Numbered from the stretch's first letter, positions 34,793-44,386 are shown. The stretch: DNA of 64,000 nt from Gracilimonas sp964505215 (GCA_964505215.1 CAZDGU010000001.1:310001-374000); one strand, 5' to 3'. Program-made: numbers and translations. Notes: generated from the letters alone by a model not told the origin.

Positions 34793-35545
34793 TTAAGAAC
34801 TGCTTTTTTCTTTATTGCCAACCGTTTTAGAGTCTTCTTTTTCTTTAGCCGGTTCTTCTTCATCTATATTAATAGAACCGCTTTTTTCGCCCATTTCCAT
34901 CTTAAACTGCTCTACCAGCGATTTAGCTCTTAGCTTTTCAGCATTGGCTTCAATTTCCATGGTTTCGGTGTCTATGCTGTCGAGCGCAATTTCCATACGG
35001 GCTTCATTTTTGGCGGAGCGCTCGTTCAGGCGGGTAATCATTTCGTCGTGCGTTTGATCGATGCCTCCAACTTCAAACTGCTCTAACGTATCGGCAATTT
35101 TAGCTTGCCATTCGGAGCGTTCGCTTGCGCGCAGCGCTTCTTTGGCTTCCTGAATTTTGCGATCTTTTTCGCGCATGAAAACCTTTTTAACCTTTATGGC
35201 TTTTTCATACGCTTTCTCGGCAAACTGGAGCTGATCTTTGGTATGCTCCATGTTTTCCTTCGCTTTTTCTAACTGAAGCGCATAGCCTTCTGCAATATCA
35301 TCCCGATTGGCTTGAATGGCCGACTTTATTTTTGCAGTAAGTTCTTGAATGTTTTTCTCATTGCGCTTCAGTTCTTTTTGAAGCATCAATAAATTTGCCT
35401 TTACGGTGGCAATATTTTCATTCATTTGCGGAATTTGGTCGTTAAGCTCCCGGATATTCTGTTCCAGAATAAGCTTTGGATCTTCCATAGAGCTGATTAA
35501 GCCACCAAACATGGATTTTATAGCACGGATAAATCGTTGAAACAT
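34793..35545 (-). CDS. pspA: Phage shock protein A / IM30 (Vipp1) family protein
   Basis: 250 residues. The N-terminal amphipathic helix M-F-Q-R-F-I-R-A-I-K-S-M-F is followed by the family start L-I-S-S-M-E-D-P-K-L-I-L-E-Q and two long coiled-coil arms (about 30-150). The tail after residue 222 is acidic and lysine-rich. PspA/Vipp1 proteins form ESCRT-III-like rings and rods that bind stressed membranes. It is the first of three tightly packed genes. An AGGAAAG sequence lies just before the ATG, and a 77-base gap with a small hairpin separates it from deoA. Confidence 0.9.
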   Translation of the reverse strand: MFQRFIRAIKSMFGGLISSMEDPKLILEQNIRELNDQIPQMNENIATVKANLLMLQKELKRNEKNIQELTAKIKSAIQANRDDIAEGYALQLEKAKENMEHTKDQLQFAEKAYEKAIKVKKVFMREKDRKIQEAKEALRASERSEWQAKIADTLEQFEVGGIDQTHDEMITRLNERSAKNEARMEIALDSIDTETMEIEANAEKLRAKSLVEQFKMEMGEKSGSINIDEEEPAKEKEDSKTVGNKEKSSS

Positions 35546-35622
35546 AATACTTTCCTATAGTTTAAATGCCCTGCGTTCACTTATATTTAAAATTAACCGA
35601 TTCTCGGTATTTATCAAGCCGC

Positions 35623-36966
35623 CTAAAGGCTAAATGCCCTGGTGCCTTTTTTATCAATAATGTGACTAATTAATGGGGCTGTTTCAGGTTTTGTTTCTGA
35701 TACGGTTATGGCCCCAAGTAAATCTTCGCTTGCTGCGTCAATTGCTGATGGCTTGTTCGTATAACCAACCAGTAATGTTTCACCTTTTGATATTTTATCT
35801 CCAATTTTCTTTTTCAGCACAATTCCTGCCTGGGCATCAACGGCGTCTTCTTTGGTTTTGCGTCCGGCTCCTAATTCAACCGTAGCCATCCCAATTTCGA
35901 AAGAATTCATTTCAGAAATATATCCGCTTTCTTTTGCCTTGATTTCGAACTCATACTTTGCTTTAGGGTATTTTTCGGGAGATTTGATGACTTCCGTATC
36001 TCCGTGCTGTTCTTCTACAATATCCAGCCATTTTTGGAAGGCGGCTCCGTTTTCAATTTGTTGTTTACTTACTTCTATACCTTCTGCCACGCTTTCTGCT
36101 TTACCACCCTGATAAATCATGGTTCCGGCAAGCAGATGCGTAATTTCCATCACATCATCCGGGCCTTCACCCCGCATAGCTTCAATGCATTCTTCAATTT
36201 CAAGCCAGTTTCCGATTTTATATCCCAGCGGCTGATTCATATTGGTAATGTAGGCAATGGTATCTTTTTCAAACTGCACTCCAATTCCCACCAAAGCTTC
36301 GGCGAGCTTAATGGCATCTTCCGTAGTTTTCATAAAGGCGCCGGAACCGGCTTTCACGTCTAATGTCAGTGAATCGATGCCTTCGGCCAGTTTTTTACTC
36401 ATTATACTTCCGGCAATAAGCGGAATGGATTCTACCGTAGCGGTAACATCACGCAGTGCATAAATGCGCTTATCTGCCGGAGCAATTTCTTTGGTTTGTC
36501 CGGCCAGTACTAAATTGTGCTTTGCAATAATTTCTTTGTAGCGCGGAAGATCCATATCCACTTCAAAACCAGGAATGGACTCCAGCTTGTCTAAGGTTCC
36601 TCCTGTGTGGCCTAATCCTCGTCCCGAAATCATAGGAACCGGAACTCCGGCTGCGGCAACAATGGGAGCTAAAATGAGCGACAGCTTATCGCCTACGCCT
36701 CCTGTTGAATGCTTATCCACTTTTTTTCCGCTAACGTGCGAGAGATCTACCACTTCTCCGGAATGAAGCATGGCTTCGGTAAAAGCGGCCGATTCTTCAT
36801 CGTTCATCCCGTTCAAAAAAGCGGCCATTAAAAAAGCACTCATTTGATAATCCGGGATTTTATCAGCGGTATAAGCGTTAATGAGATGTTGAATCTCCTC
36901 TTTTTCAAGGGTTCTGCCATCTCGTTTTTTGCGTATTATTGAAACTATATTGTATTTTGTATCCAT
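35623..36966 (-). CDS. deoA: Pyrimidine-nucleoside / thymidine phosphorylase
   Basis: Phosphorolysis of thymidine or uridine in nucleoside salvage. 447 residues, typical length. The phosphate-binding signature K-H-S-T-G-G-V-G-D-K and S-G-R-G-L-G-H-T-G-G-T-L-D-K-L are intact, and a glycosyl-transferase family III N-terminal helical domain precedes them. Length and motifs fit both thymidine phosphorylase and the broader pyrimidine-nucleoside enzyme, and I cannot tell which. It diverges from pdxB with 51 bases between. Confidence 0.93.
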   Translation of the reverse strand: MDTKYNIVSIIRKKRDGRTLEKEEIQHLINAYTADKIPDYQMSAFLMAAFLNGMNDEESAAFTEAMLHSGEVVDLSHVSGKKVDKHSTGGVGDKLSLILAPIVAAAGVPVPMISGRGLGHTGGTLDKLESIPGFEVDMDLPRYKEIIAKHNLVLAGQTKEIAPADKRIYALRDVTATVESIPLIAGSIMSKKLAEGIDSLTLDVKAGSGAFMKTTEDAIKLAEALVGIGVQFEKDTIAYITNMNQPLGYKIGNWLEIEECIEAMRGEGPDDVMEITHLLAGTMIYQGGKAESVAEGIEVSKQQIENGAAFQKWLDIVEEQHGDTEVIKSPEKYPKAKYEFEIKAKESGYISEMNSFEIGMATVELGAGRKTKEDAVDAQAGIVLKKKIGDKISKGETLLVGYTNKPSAIDAASEDLLGAITVSETKPETAPLISHIIDKKGTRAFSL

Positions 36967-37017
36967 GTGCTAAGTATAGCCTAAAAAGAACTTTTTTTCT
37001 CACTCAATATTTACTTT

Positions 37018-38130
37018 TTGATACACGTTTTAGCCGACCAAAACCTGCACAAAATTGAAGAGCTTTTACCGCCACAATGCAGCCTAAGCCTTTATAATTA
37101 CTCAAATGGGATTCCCGATTTAACCGATGCAGACGCCCTGCTTGTGCGCTCGGTAACGCATATTAATAAAGAAACTGTTCCCAATCTCCCCAAACGACTG
37201 AAGTTTGTTGGAACCGGTTCTTCAGGAATGGACCATTTAGATACCGATTATCTTGAACATAATCATATTCATGTTGCCAGTTCAAACGGATGCAATTCGC
37301 GCGCTGTAGCCGAATATGTAATGACTTCCCTTTTATTATGGAAGGAGAAACATCAACCCAACCGACAGATCCCAAAAGTTGGAGTTGTGGGCGTGGGGAA
37401 AGCAGGCTCTGCCGTCATACAGCTGCTGCAAAATTTTGGGGTTGAATGTGTGGCCTACGACCCGCCAAGAGCTGAGCGTGAAGCTGATTTTAAGTCGGCC
37501 AAATTAGAAGAAGTATTGAACTGTGATATTTTGACGTTTCATATTCCACTTATAAAAAGCGGAGACCATGCCACTTTTCACTGGCTTGATGCGGAAAAAC
37601 TCAGCCATCATTCCTATAAACTCATTATAAATGCAGCACGCGGGGGCATTGTGGATGAAACAGTTTTACTGCAAAAGCACAAGGAAGGCACCGTGCAGCA
37701 GTTTGTGCTGGATGTTTGGGAAGGCGAGCCGGATTTCAACAATGAGCTTGCAGAGCAGGCTTTTATTGCCACCCCGCATATTGCCGGCTATTCGGAGCAG
37801 GCTAAAATTAAAGCCACCCAATTTATTTGTGATGAAATGGCTGAGTTTTTTGATCTGGATGCGGCTAAAAAAGATTATAATCCATCTCACAAAGTGGAAG
37901 AAATTGAAGATCTGAATTTTACATTATCCGGACTTTTAGCCCGATTGAATCCCATTTTAGAGTATCAAAAAGCCATGCTCGATTTAGCCGGTCGCACGGA
38001 TAAAGGTTTGCACTTCCAAAATTTACGGAACGATTGGCCATACCGTTATGAATATCCTTCTCTGAAAATTCACGGGGAATTACCGGAAGCATTTAGCAAA
38101 TTGAAAAAGCTGGGAATCCAATCTATATAA
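37018..38130 (+). CDS. pdxB: Erythronate-4-phosphate dehydrogenase PdxB
   Basis: Second step of DXP-dependent pyridoxal phosphate synthesis. 370 residues of the D-2-hydroxyacid dehydrogenase fold: V-G-T-G-S-S-G-M-D-H-L-D and C-N-S-R-A-V-A-E-Y, then G-V-V-G-V-G-K-A-G (NAD binding), N-A-A-R-G-G-I-V-D and a late T-P-H-I-A-G-Y-S, plus the PdxB-specific C-terminal dimerisation part. The start is TTG at 37018; no ATG is available that keeps the first strand. Confidence 0.92.
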   Translation: MIHVLADQNLHKIEELLPPQCSLSLYNYSNGIPDLTDADALLVRSVTHINKETVPNLPKRLKFVGTGSSGMDHLDTDYLEHNHIHVASSNGCNSRAVAEYVMTSLLLWKEKHQPNRQIPKVGVVGVGKAGSAVIQLLQNFGVECVAYDPPRAEREADFKSAKLEEVLNCDILTFHIPLIKSGDHATFHWLDAEKLSHHSYKLIINAARGGIVDETVLLQKHKEGTVQQFVLDVWEGEPDFNNELAEQAFIATPHIAGYSEQAKIKATQFICDEMAEFFDLDAAKKDYNPSHKVEEIEDLNFTLSGLLARLNPILEYQKAMLDLAGRTDKGLHFQNLRNDWPYRYEYPSLKIHGELPEAFSKLKKLGIQSI

Positions 38131-38230
38131 TTTTTTGGGAAAAGAACTTTTACACTAATCCGGTCAAATCCCTTTTATAAGAAAACGCATTTGCTTAGCA
38201 TGGCTTCGAACTTTTAAATAACCACTGCTT

Positions 38231-39598
38231 TTGAGAAAAATTACACTCACTTTTCTGATCTTTACATTTTTGTTTTCCGGAATGCTCGCTGCCCAAACGC
38301 TTCAGGAAAAAATAGGGCAAATGATAATGGTAGGGCTTTATCCGTATAACGATTCGGGCATCACAATCGAAAAAGAGCTTAAAAACGGACGCGTGGGTGG
38401 AATTCTCATTTTCGGGTATGAAATTGACAGTCCTTCCCAAATTAAAAGTCTGAATGCTCAGCTCAGCTCAGAAGCCTCTGCTCCACTTTTCTTAGCCACC
38501 GATCAGGAAGGCGGCTTAGTTGCCCGACTGAATGAGAATAACGGCTATCAACAAACCTATACGGCTTATCAGCTTGGAACCGAGTTTAATTCCGAAGATT
38601 CAACCCGAAAGCAAGCCGCACTCATGGCCGGGTGGATGAAACAAGCCGGTTTTAACATGAATTTGGCTCCCGTGGTAGATGTAAATATCAACCCCGACAG
38701 CCCTGCTATTGGGCGAAAAGACCGCAGTTTTTCGAGTGATGCATACAGCGTGTATTTGCACGCTTCCTGGTTCATGGACGAATTTCATCAGCAAAATATT
38801 GCAACCTCAATCAAACATTTTCCGGGACACGGCAGCGCCGTGGATGATACCCATAAAGACTTCACCGACATCACCCAAACGTGGGAAGAACGAGAGCTGG
38901 ATCCGTTCAAATTCATTATCCAAAATGAGTACCAAGACGCCGTTATGACCGGACATTTATTTAAGCAGGACTGGGACAGCACGTATCCGGCTTCACTTTC
39001 AAAATATGCCGTTACCGATATGCTGCGCGACAGTCTCGGGTTTGAAGGCGTGGTTATTTCGGATGAACTGTTTATGGGCGCTATTCAAAATAATTTTGGG
39101 ATGGAAGAAACGGTTATTCAAGCCGTGAATTCAGGAACTGACATTCTTCTGTTCAACAAATACATTTATAATAATCAATCGCTACCGCAGTACATTATTT
39201 CGCTGGTTACTCAAAAAATTCAGGAAGGCGTAATTGCAGAGTCCACCATTGATGCAGCCTATCAGCGCATTATGGCACTTAAGCAAGCTCGTATTCCCAC
39301 CGGAATTGAAGAAGCTCCTTTTGATGATTCTAAGCCCAATGCCATCAGCATTTCAAATTATCCAAATCCGTTTAATCCGGCTACTACGGTTTCTATTTCG
39401 CTTGATTATTCCACCGAAATGCAGCTTCAGGTATTCAATTCCGTTGGACAGGTTATACACACATTCACCCAATCAAAATTAGCCGCCGGCGTGCATACTT
39501 TTCGGTTTGATGGAAGCAACCTGGCTTCGGGCATGTATTTAGCCCTACTGACCACACCCAAAATCCGACAGGTTCACAAAATGATGCTGATTAAATAG
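38231..39598 (+). CDS. Exported GH3 beta-N-acetylhexosaminidase with T9SS sorting domain
   Basis: 455 residues: signal peptide (cut near L-A-A-Q), GH3 catalytic domain with K-H-F-P-G-H-G near residue 195, D-D-T-H as the catalytic dyad region and V-V-I-S-D-E-L-F-M with the nucleophile Asp. From about residue 376 comes a C-terminal sorting domain: N-Y-P-N-P-F-N-P then A-S-G-M-Y-L-A-L and the end K-M-M-L-I-K. It should be exported by the type IX system to the surface or medium. TTG start. It is shorter than the 967-residue GH3 enzyme at 2671 and has no serine-hydrolase domain. Confidence 0.9.
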   Translation: MRKITLTFLIFTFLFSGMLAAQTLQEKIGQMIMVGLYPYNDSGITIEKELKNGRVGGILIFGYEIDSPSQIKSLNAQLSSEASAPLFLATDQEGGLVARLNENNGYQQTYTAYQLGTEFNSEDSTRKQAALMAGWMKQAGFNMNLAPVVDVNINPDSPAIGRKDRSFSSDAYSVYLHASWFMDEFHQQNIATSIKHFPGHGSAVDDTHKDFTDITQTWEERELDPFKFIIQNEYQDAVMTGHLFKQDWDSTYPASLSKYAVTDMLRDSLGFEGVVISDELFMGAIQNNFGMEETVIQAVNSGTDILLFNKYIYNNQSLPQYIISLVTQKIQEGVIAESTIDAAYQRIMALKQARIPTGIEEAPFDDSKPNAISISNYPNPFNPATTVSISLDYSTEMQLQVFNSVGQVIHTFTQSKLAAGVHTFRFDGSNLASGMYLALLTTPKIRQVHKMMLIK

Positions 39599-39637
39599 CT
39601 GAGATTTGGCTCATCATCATCCCAAAAAACCGGGCTT

Positions 39638-40738
39638 TTATGGATTTTCGAACAGCGCAAAAGTGGTGCTGTTCATTCTGACGCCTAAGTGATGTTCTGA
39701 CACATGCGTGAGCATCCCTTCTTTAGGAAGATGAACAATGCGCAGGATTTCCCCTTCCGAATTCACCACAAACCACTTTTGGAAATTCCCTCTTAGGTTT
39801 GATTTCAACCAGAACTCTCCGTTGTGGTAAATCATATCGTCGGCTTGAGATTTTACTTCCGGAATCAGCACTTTCATCGTTTTCCATTGCTCATCCATTT
39901 CGTCTGCTTTCAGGGAGTCTAATTCCGTTTTACTTACGGTTTCGGTAGGCAAATGTACCGCGCGGGTTGAAAGCGTGTCGAAGTTGGCATTTATTTCGGC
40001 AATGGTGGGTGTATTCGTGTTAAAAATAAACAGGCTGTTATTGGAAGGATTGAAGGCCGTAAGCTGGTCGAATGCGTATGGAACTACGCCGGCACCCACT
40101 ACTCCTCCTTCAATTCTCAGAATTGCATACGGTTTGTCTTCCACTTCCCACCGCTGGCCATACGTTTCCGTTTTAGGATTATACTGCACAAATATTTTTA
40201 CTTTTTTCTTGTCCGGATTTCTCAAATAGTCAAATGATGACAACTCAAAAAACAGCAAACTATCTGCCATTTCATACACTTTTCTGATACTCGTATTTTC
40301 ATAAGTGGGCGGAATAAATTCCCTTATGAAGTTAAATTCTTTATCAAAAACGAGAATTTTGTCATTATGCTGATCGTGAGTATAAATATCACCGTTTGAA
40401 GTTTGGGTAAACTCATAAGCATCTAAAATCTCTCCGGGTCCTCTGCCCTTTTCTATTACTTTTTGGAGATTTCCCTCCTCATCAATCACCAAAATATTAG
40501 ATAGTTCACGATCGGGAAGTACAATATATCCATTTTCCAACACTACGGTTTGATAGCCTAAATGGCTGAAAAAGCGATCGCCAGCTGCATCAATTTCCAG
40601 TATTTTATTTGGGGTGAAAGCAGGAATATCTTCTACATTCAGGGCTGTCTCTTTTTGCTCTTTCTCCACACAACCGAAAAACATCAGCAGGACTAACAGA
40701 TACAAAGCGTGTGTTCTTACATTCAAAAATGCTTTCAT
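39638..40738 (-). CDS. Six-bladed beta-propeller lipoprotein
   Basis: 366 residues. The signal peptide ends in a lipobox (M-F-F-G-C), so it is a lipoprotein. The mature part has recurring propeller-blade strands such as I-L-V-I-D-E-E-G-N and I-L-V-F-D-K-E-F-N, with the G-R-G-P-G-E motif typical of the Bacteroidota six-bladed propeller family (BF3164-like). Function unknown; ligand or protein binding is likely. It converges on the T9SS GH3 gene. Confidence 0.82.
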   Translation of the reverse strand: MKAFLNVRTHALYLLVLLMFFGCVEKEQKETALNVEDIPAFTPNKILEIDAAGDRFFSHLGYQTVVLENGYIVLPDRELSNILVIDEEGNLQKVIEKGRGPGEILDAYEFTQTSNGDIYTHDQHNDKILVFDKEFNFIREFIPPTYENTSIRKVYEMADSLLFFELSSFDYLRNPDKKKVKIFVQYNPKTETYGQRWEVEDKPYAILRIEGGVVGAGVVPYAFDQLTAFNPSNNSLFIFNTNTPTIAEINANFDTLSTRAVHLPTETVSKTELDSLKADEMDEQWKTMKVLIPEVKSQADDMIYHNGEFWLKSNLRGNFQKWFVVNSEGEILRIVHLPKEGMLTHVSEHHLGVRMNSTTFALFENP

Positions 40739-40851
40739 AACGGTCTTCTTTTAGCAGGGTTAATTTCAATAAAATCTTGGTTGAATATAAAATAATAGCT
40801 TATAAATACTATATTCATCATGTCTAAATTTCTCTCTAATTCCTTCACATC

Positions 40852-42480
40852 ATGAAAAAATTTATCAGCCTGTTTTCTGTTTTTCTATTCTCTTCTTCCA
40901 TTGTAAGTGCGCAAAATCCATTCTCCATCATTCCCGAACCGGTTTCGGTTGAAAGAGGAACCGGCTTTTTTGAAATCACCGATGATATCCAAATCAGTAT
41001 TTCAGAAGATTCGGAAGAAATGCAGTTTTTGGGTGAATATATTGGTGATATGATTTATCCGGCTACCTGGCTTTCACATAAAGTTCAGATTAGCAAGCAG
41101 GCTCCCAAAAATGGAATTCACCTGAAATTGGATTCTAATTTCACCCCAGAAAAAGCAGAAGCATACTCGCTCAAAGCCGATAAAAACGGGGTGACGATCA
41201 CCGCTAAAACCATGGCCGGTTTATTTTATGGTGTGCAAACGCTGCGTCAGCTTCTTCCTCCCGAAATTGAACATAACGACCCTTCCCTGCCTCCTGTTAA
41301 TACGCAATGGCGTGTTCCTGCTGTTACCATCACCGATTATCCGCGCTTTGAATATCGCGGAATGCATTTGGATGTAGCCCGGCACTTTTTTCCGGTGTCA
41401 TTCGTGAAAAAGTATATCGACCTGCTGGCCATGCATAAAATGAATCGGTTTCACTGGCATTTAACAGAAGATCAGGGCTGGCGCATTGAAATCAAGAAAT
41501 ATCCGAAGCTTACGGAAGTTGGTGCCTGGCGCGATTCTACGCTCATCGGGCATTATGGAACCGATAAGTATGATAACATTCGTCACGGCGGCTATTATAC
41601 GCAGGAGGAAATCAAAGACGTGGTGGCTTATGCGCAAAAGCGGCATATTACCATTATTCCTGAAATTGAAATGCCCGGACATTCGAGTGCAGCGCTTACC
41701 GCCTATCCCGAATTTGGCTGCGTAGATAAAAAATATAAGGTGCAATCTACGTGGGGAATTTTTGAGGATATTTACTGTCCTACAGAAGAAACATTCGGCT
41801 TTTTAGAAGACGTGCTTACCGAAGTGATGGAGCTTTTCCCAAGCAAGTATATTCATATTGGGGGTGATGAAGCTCCTAAAAAGCAGTGGGAGGAAAGTGA
41901 AGCTGCCCAGCAGGTTATCGCGCGCGAGGGATTGAAGAATGAGAATGAGCTGCAAAGTTATTTTGTTCAGAGAATTGAGCAGTTTTTAAATAAGCACGAC
42001 CGATATATCATCGGCTGGGATGAAATTCTGGAAGGCGGATTAGCTCCCAAAGCCACCGTAATGAGCTGGCGTGGAGAAGCGGGCGGAATTGAAGCCGCTA
42101 AAATGCATCACGACGTAATTATGACGCCCACCAACACCAATTATTTCGATTACCTGCAGGGCGACAAAAACTCAGAACCTCTTTCCATCGGCGGCTTTAT
42201 TTCGCTGAAGCAGGTGTACGATTACGAACCCATTCCTGATGAATTAACCGCCAAAGAAGCCAAGTTTATATTAGGCGCACAGGGCAACGTATGGACGGAA
42301 TACATGCACACGGGCAGCAAAGTGGAATACATGGTTTTCCCTCGCGCAACGGCCTTGGCAGAAGTTTTATGGTCACCTAAAGAGCAGAAAGACTGGGAAT
42401 CATTTAAAAAACGATTGCAAAAGCAGTGTAAGCGCTTCGATATTTTAGGCGTGAATTATGCGCCTCATTCCATTAAGTAA
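40852..42480 (+). CDS. Beta-N-acetylhexosaminidase, glycoside hydrolase family 20
   Basis: 542 residues with a signal peptide ending at V-S-A-Q. An N-terminal GH20b domain precedes the catalytic barrel, which carries H-W-H-L-T-E-D-Q-G-W-R-I-E and the catalytic pair D339-E340 in G-G-D-E-A-P. Later W-D-E-I and W-R-G line the substrate pocket. It removes terminal GlcNAc or GalNAc from chito-oligosaccharides or glycans in the periplasm or outside. It has no sorting domain. Followed by a strong terminator. Confidence 0.95.
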   Translation: MKKFISLFSVFLFSSSIVSAQNPFSIIPEPVSVERGTGFFEITDDIQISISEDSEEMQFLGEYIGDMIYPATWLSHKVQISKQAPKNGIHLKLDSNFTPEKAEAYSLKADKNGVTITAKTMAGLFYGVQTLRQLLPPEIEHNDPSLPPVNTQWRVPAVTITDYPRFEYRGMHLDVARHFFPVSFVKKYIDLLAMHKMNRFHWHLTEDQGWRIEIKKYPKLTEVGAWRDSTLIGHYGTDKYDNIRHGGYYTQEEIKDVVAYAQKRHITIIPEIEMPGHSSAALTAYPEFGCVDKKYKVQSTWGIFEDIYCPTEETFGFLEDVLTEVMELFPSKYIHIGGDEAPKKQWEESEAAQQVIAREGLKNENELQSYFVQRIEQFLNKHDRYIIGWDEILEGGLAPKATVMSWRGEAGGIEAAKMHHDVIMTPTNTNYFDYLQGDKNSEPLSIGGFISLKQVYDYEPIPDELTAKEAKFILGAQGNVWTEYMHTGSKVEYMVFPRATALAEVLWSPKEQKDWESFKKRLQKQCKRFDILGVNYAPHSIK

Positions 42481-42507
42481 ATTTAGTTCTCAGCTAATCA
42501 ACCCAAC

Positions 42508-42541
42508 GCCCCGATATTTCATCTATATCGGGGCTTTTTTG
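42508..42541 (+). terminator. Terminator of the GH20 gene
   Basis: GCCCCGATAT (42508-42517) pairs perfectly with ATATCGGGGC (42525-42534) and six T follow. The convergent antiporter gene ends 20 bases further on. Confidence 0.93.
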
Positions 42542-42560
42542 TGTAGATCAAAAAGATAAG

Positions 42561-43634
42561 TTATCTGTCTTTTTTCGATAGCAAAGTGCGAATACATTTC
42601 AACAAAATATAAAGTGCGGTAAGCGGGAAAATAATCCAAAGTGCTGCCCATTCCATCGTTTCTTTGTATGGGCTGTTTATAGCGTGAAGTACTAAATAGC
42701 CCATATATCCGCCGTAATAGCATAAAAACCCGACAGCCTCCACTTTCCCCAGCTTTCTGCCTGCCCAAAACAAGGGGAGAATAACGATTGCAACGGCTGT
42801 CATAAAAGGAAGATCGAAGCGAATGGCATCTGCTGAAACGTGTAATACTCCGGGCGCTATCAAAATGGTGAAACCCAGCGTTAATAAAATATTGTACAAG
42901 TTACTGCCCATGACGTTGGCAACGGCGGTGTCTGAGTCGTTATGGCGAACGGCAGAAACGGAAGTAGCTACTTCAGGAAGTGAAGTCCCGATAGAAACAA
43001 TGGTAAGACCGATAATCAGCTCAGAAATCCCTAAAATTTCGGCCATGGTTACGGCGGCATCTACCATAAATCGTGAGCCGATTACAATAAGCAGCAGGCC
43101 CATTAAAAGTAATAGAATGTATTTACCATAAAACAGAGTTGTAACGGGCTCACCCACTTCACTTTTTTCTTTTTGCTGATTTATCGCCCGATCTTTTCGA
43201 ATTTGACTGTAGGTAAATAAAGAGTACAGTATCAGGGCAGCTACAATAATCAGGCCGTCCAGCGATGAAAGCGTGCCGTCTATGGCCAGCACGTACAGCA
43301 ACACGCTGGCTCCAATTACGATGGGAATATCAATTTTTATAATTCTTTGGCTGATGTGAACCGGTTTTACCAACGCCGCTATTCCCAATATCAATAGTAT
43401 ATTTGCAATGTTACTGCCCACAATATTTCCCAGCACCAAATCAGCTTTTCCCTCCACAGCAGCCTGCAAGCTGATGGCCAGTTCAGGCGCACCGGTTGCA
43501 AAGGCGACCACGGTCAAACCCATCACCACCGGCGAAACGCTCCAAGCCGCCCCAAATTTATCTACTGATCTTAAAAATAATTCGGCTCCGAAAATGAGCA
43601 TCACCAAGCCTGTAATAAATACTATAACCGTCAT
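42561..43634 (-). CDS. Calcium/sodium antiporter (CaCA family, YrbG-like)
   Basis: 357 residues and about ten membrane helices arranged as two inverted repeats. Each repeat has the ion-binding signature: G-A-P-E-L-A-I-S in the first half and G-T-S-L-P-E-V-A-T-S in the second, with G-N-I-V-G-S-N-I-A-N and N-V-M-G-S-N-L-Y-N as the partner motifs. It exchanges calcium for sodium or protons across the cytoplasmic membrane. Monocistronic. Confidence 0.93.
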   Translation of the reverse strand: MTVIVFITGLVMLIFGAELFLRSVDKFGAAWSVSPVVMGLTVVAFATGAPELAISLQAAVEGKADLVLGNIVGSNIANILLILGIAALVKPVHISQRIIKIDIPIVIGASVLLYVLAIDGTLSSLDGLIIVAALILYSLFTYSQIRKDRAINQQKEKSEVGEPVTTLFYGKYILLLLMGLLLIVIGSRFMVDAAVTMAEILGISELIIGLTIVSIGTSLPEVATSVSAVRHNDSDTAVANVMGSNLYNILLTLGFTILIAPGVLHVSADAIRFDLPFMTAVAIVILPLFWAGRKLGKVEAVGFLCYYGGYMGYLVLHAINSPYKETMEWAALWIIFPLTALYILLKCIRTLLSKKDR

Positions 43635-43716
43635 GTACTGCTATCGTTTTTCTGTAAAATTCAGCTGCTTAAATTACCATAAAAATTCCAGTTAAATGAA
43701 TGTTTGGAATGGTTTT

Positions 43717-43740
43717 CAGCTATCAGCTGTCAGCTGTCAG
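43717..43740 (+). repeat. Short tandem repeat, three 7-base units
   Basis: CAGCTAT, CAGCTGT, CAGCTGT and a final CAG. It lies just upstream of the hairpin repeat at 43837. Confidence 0.6.
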
Positions 43741-43836
43741 AAGAAATTTGAGTGAAGGGATGAATAATATGGATGGTTTGGTGAATTTTCTGTTTGAACT
43801 ATGATAGGCAGAGTGAGAGTTTAGTGAAATTAAAAT

Positions 43837-43901
43837 AAACCTCGGAGGTCTTTGGCAGAAAAGCCAATATTGGGCCGTTGAGTTTAAGACCTCCGAGGTT
43901 T
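43837..43901. repeat. AACCT-type long hairpin repeat, copy 2
   Basis: AAACCTCGGAGGTCTT (43837-43852) is repeated inverted, without mismatch, as AAGACCTCCGAGGTTT (43886-43901). The 33-base loop starts with its own TTGGC/GCCAA hairpin. A degenerate version of the 27-base repeat lies about 40 bases before it. Related to 47285-47347. Confidence 0.8.
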
Positions 43902-44030
43902 CACATGGTAAGGAAGCTTCTTAATTCTGAAAAGCCTGATTCAAAAGGAAAGAAATTTTTTGAAGGTGTATTTCGCAATAGTGCGCTCTTTTTTGTAGGA
44001 TGTAGCATTGCTTTAACCAAATTGATAATT

Positions 44031-44327
44031 ATGACTATTGAAGCTATTAAAGAACAACTGAAATCTTCGGATAATCCTGTGGCCAAATCTTTCCATGTTG
44101 GGGAGCATTTTAAAGTGCTTATTTTTGGATTTAATAAAGGTATGGAAATGAAGAATCACAAAGCTTATCACCCCACAAAACTGCTGGTTCTTGAAGGTGA
44201 GATCATGTACCATGAGGAGCGCAATGATGTACGCTTAGGCAAATATGAGGAAGTCGAAATTGCGGCTGAGGTACCACATTCTGTTGCTGCCCTAACCGAT
44301 GCCGTTGTGCTGCTTACGCAGGGATAA
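44031..44327 (+). CDS. Small cupin-domain protein
   Basis: About 98 residues from the ATG at 44031. The frame is open further upstream, but that part runs into repeat sequence and does not look like a cupin. The core has one beta-barrel pattern (F-K-V-L-I-F-G-F, L-L-V-L-E-G-E-I-M-Y and V-P-H-S-V-A-A-L). The usual G-x5-H-x-H metal motif is only partly present (N-H-K-A-Y-H), so metal binding is uncertain. Function unknown; perhaps a sugar- or stress-related sensor. Confidence 0.7.
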   Translation: MTIEAIKEQLKSSDNPVAKSFHVGEHFKVLIFGFNKGMEMKNHKAYHPTKLLVLEGEIMYHEERNDVRLGKYEEVEIAAEVPHSVAALTDAVVLLTQG

Positions 44328-44386
44328 TTAAGGTTAGATTTCTTTTGTACATATTTCAGATTCAGCAACATACACTTCTGCTGAAA

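Noticed and set aside
43878..44030. An N-terminal extension of the cupin protein
   Set aside because: The extra codons run into the arm of a hairpin repeat and are not cupin-like; the ATG at 44031 gives a normal small cupin.
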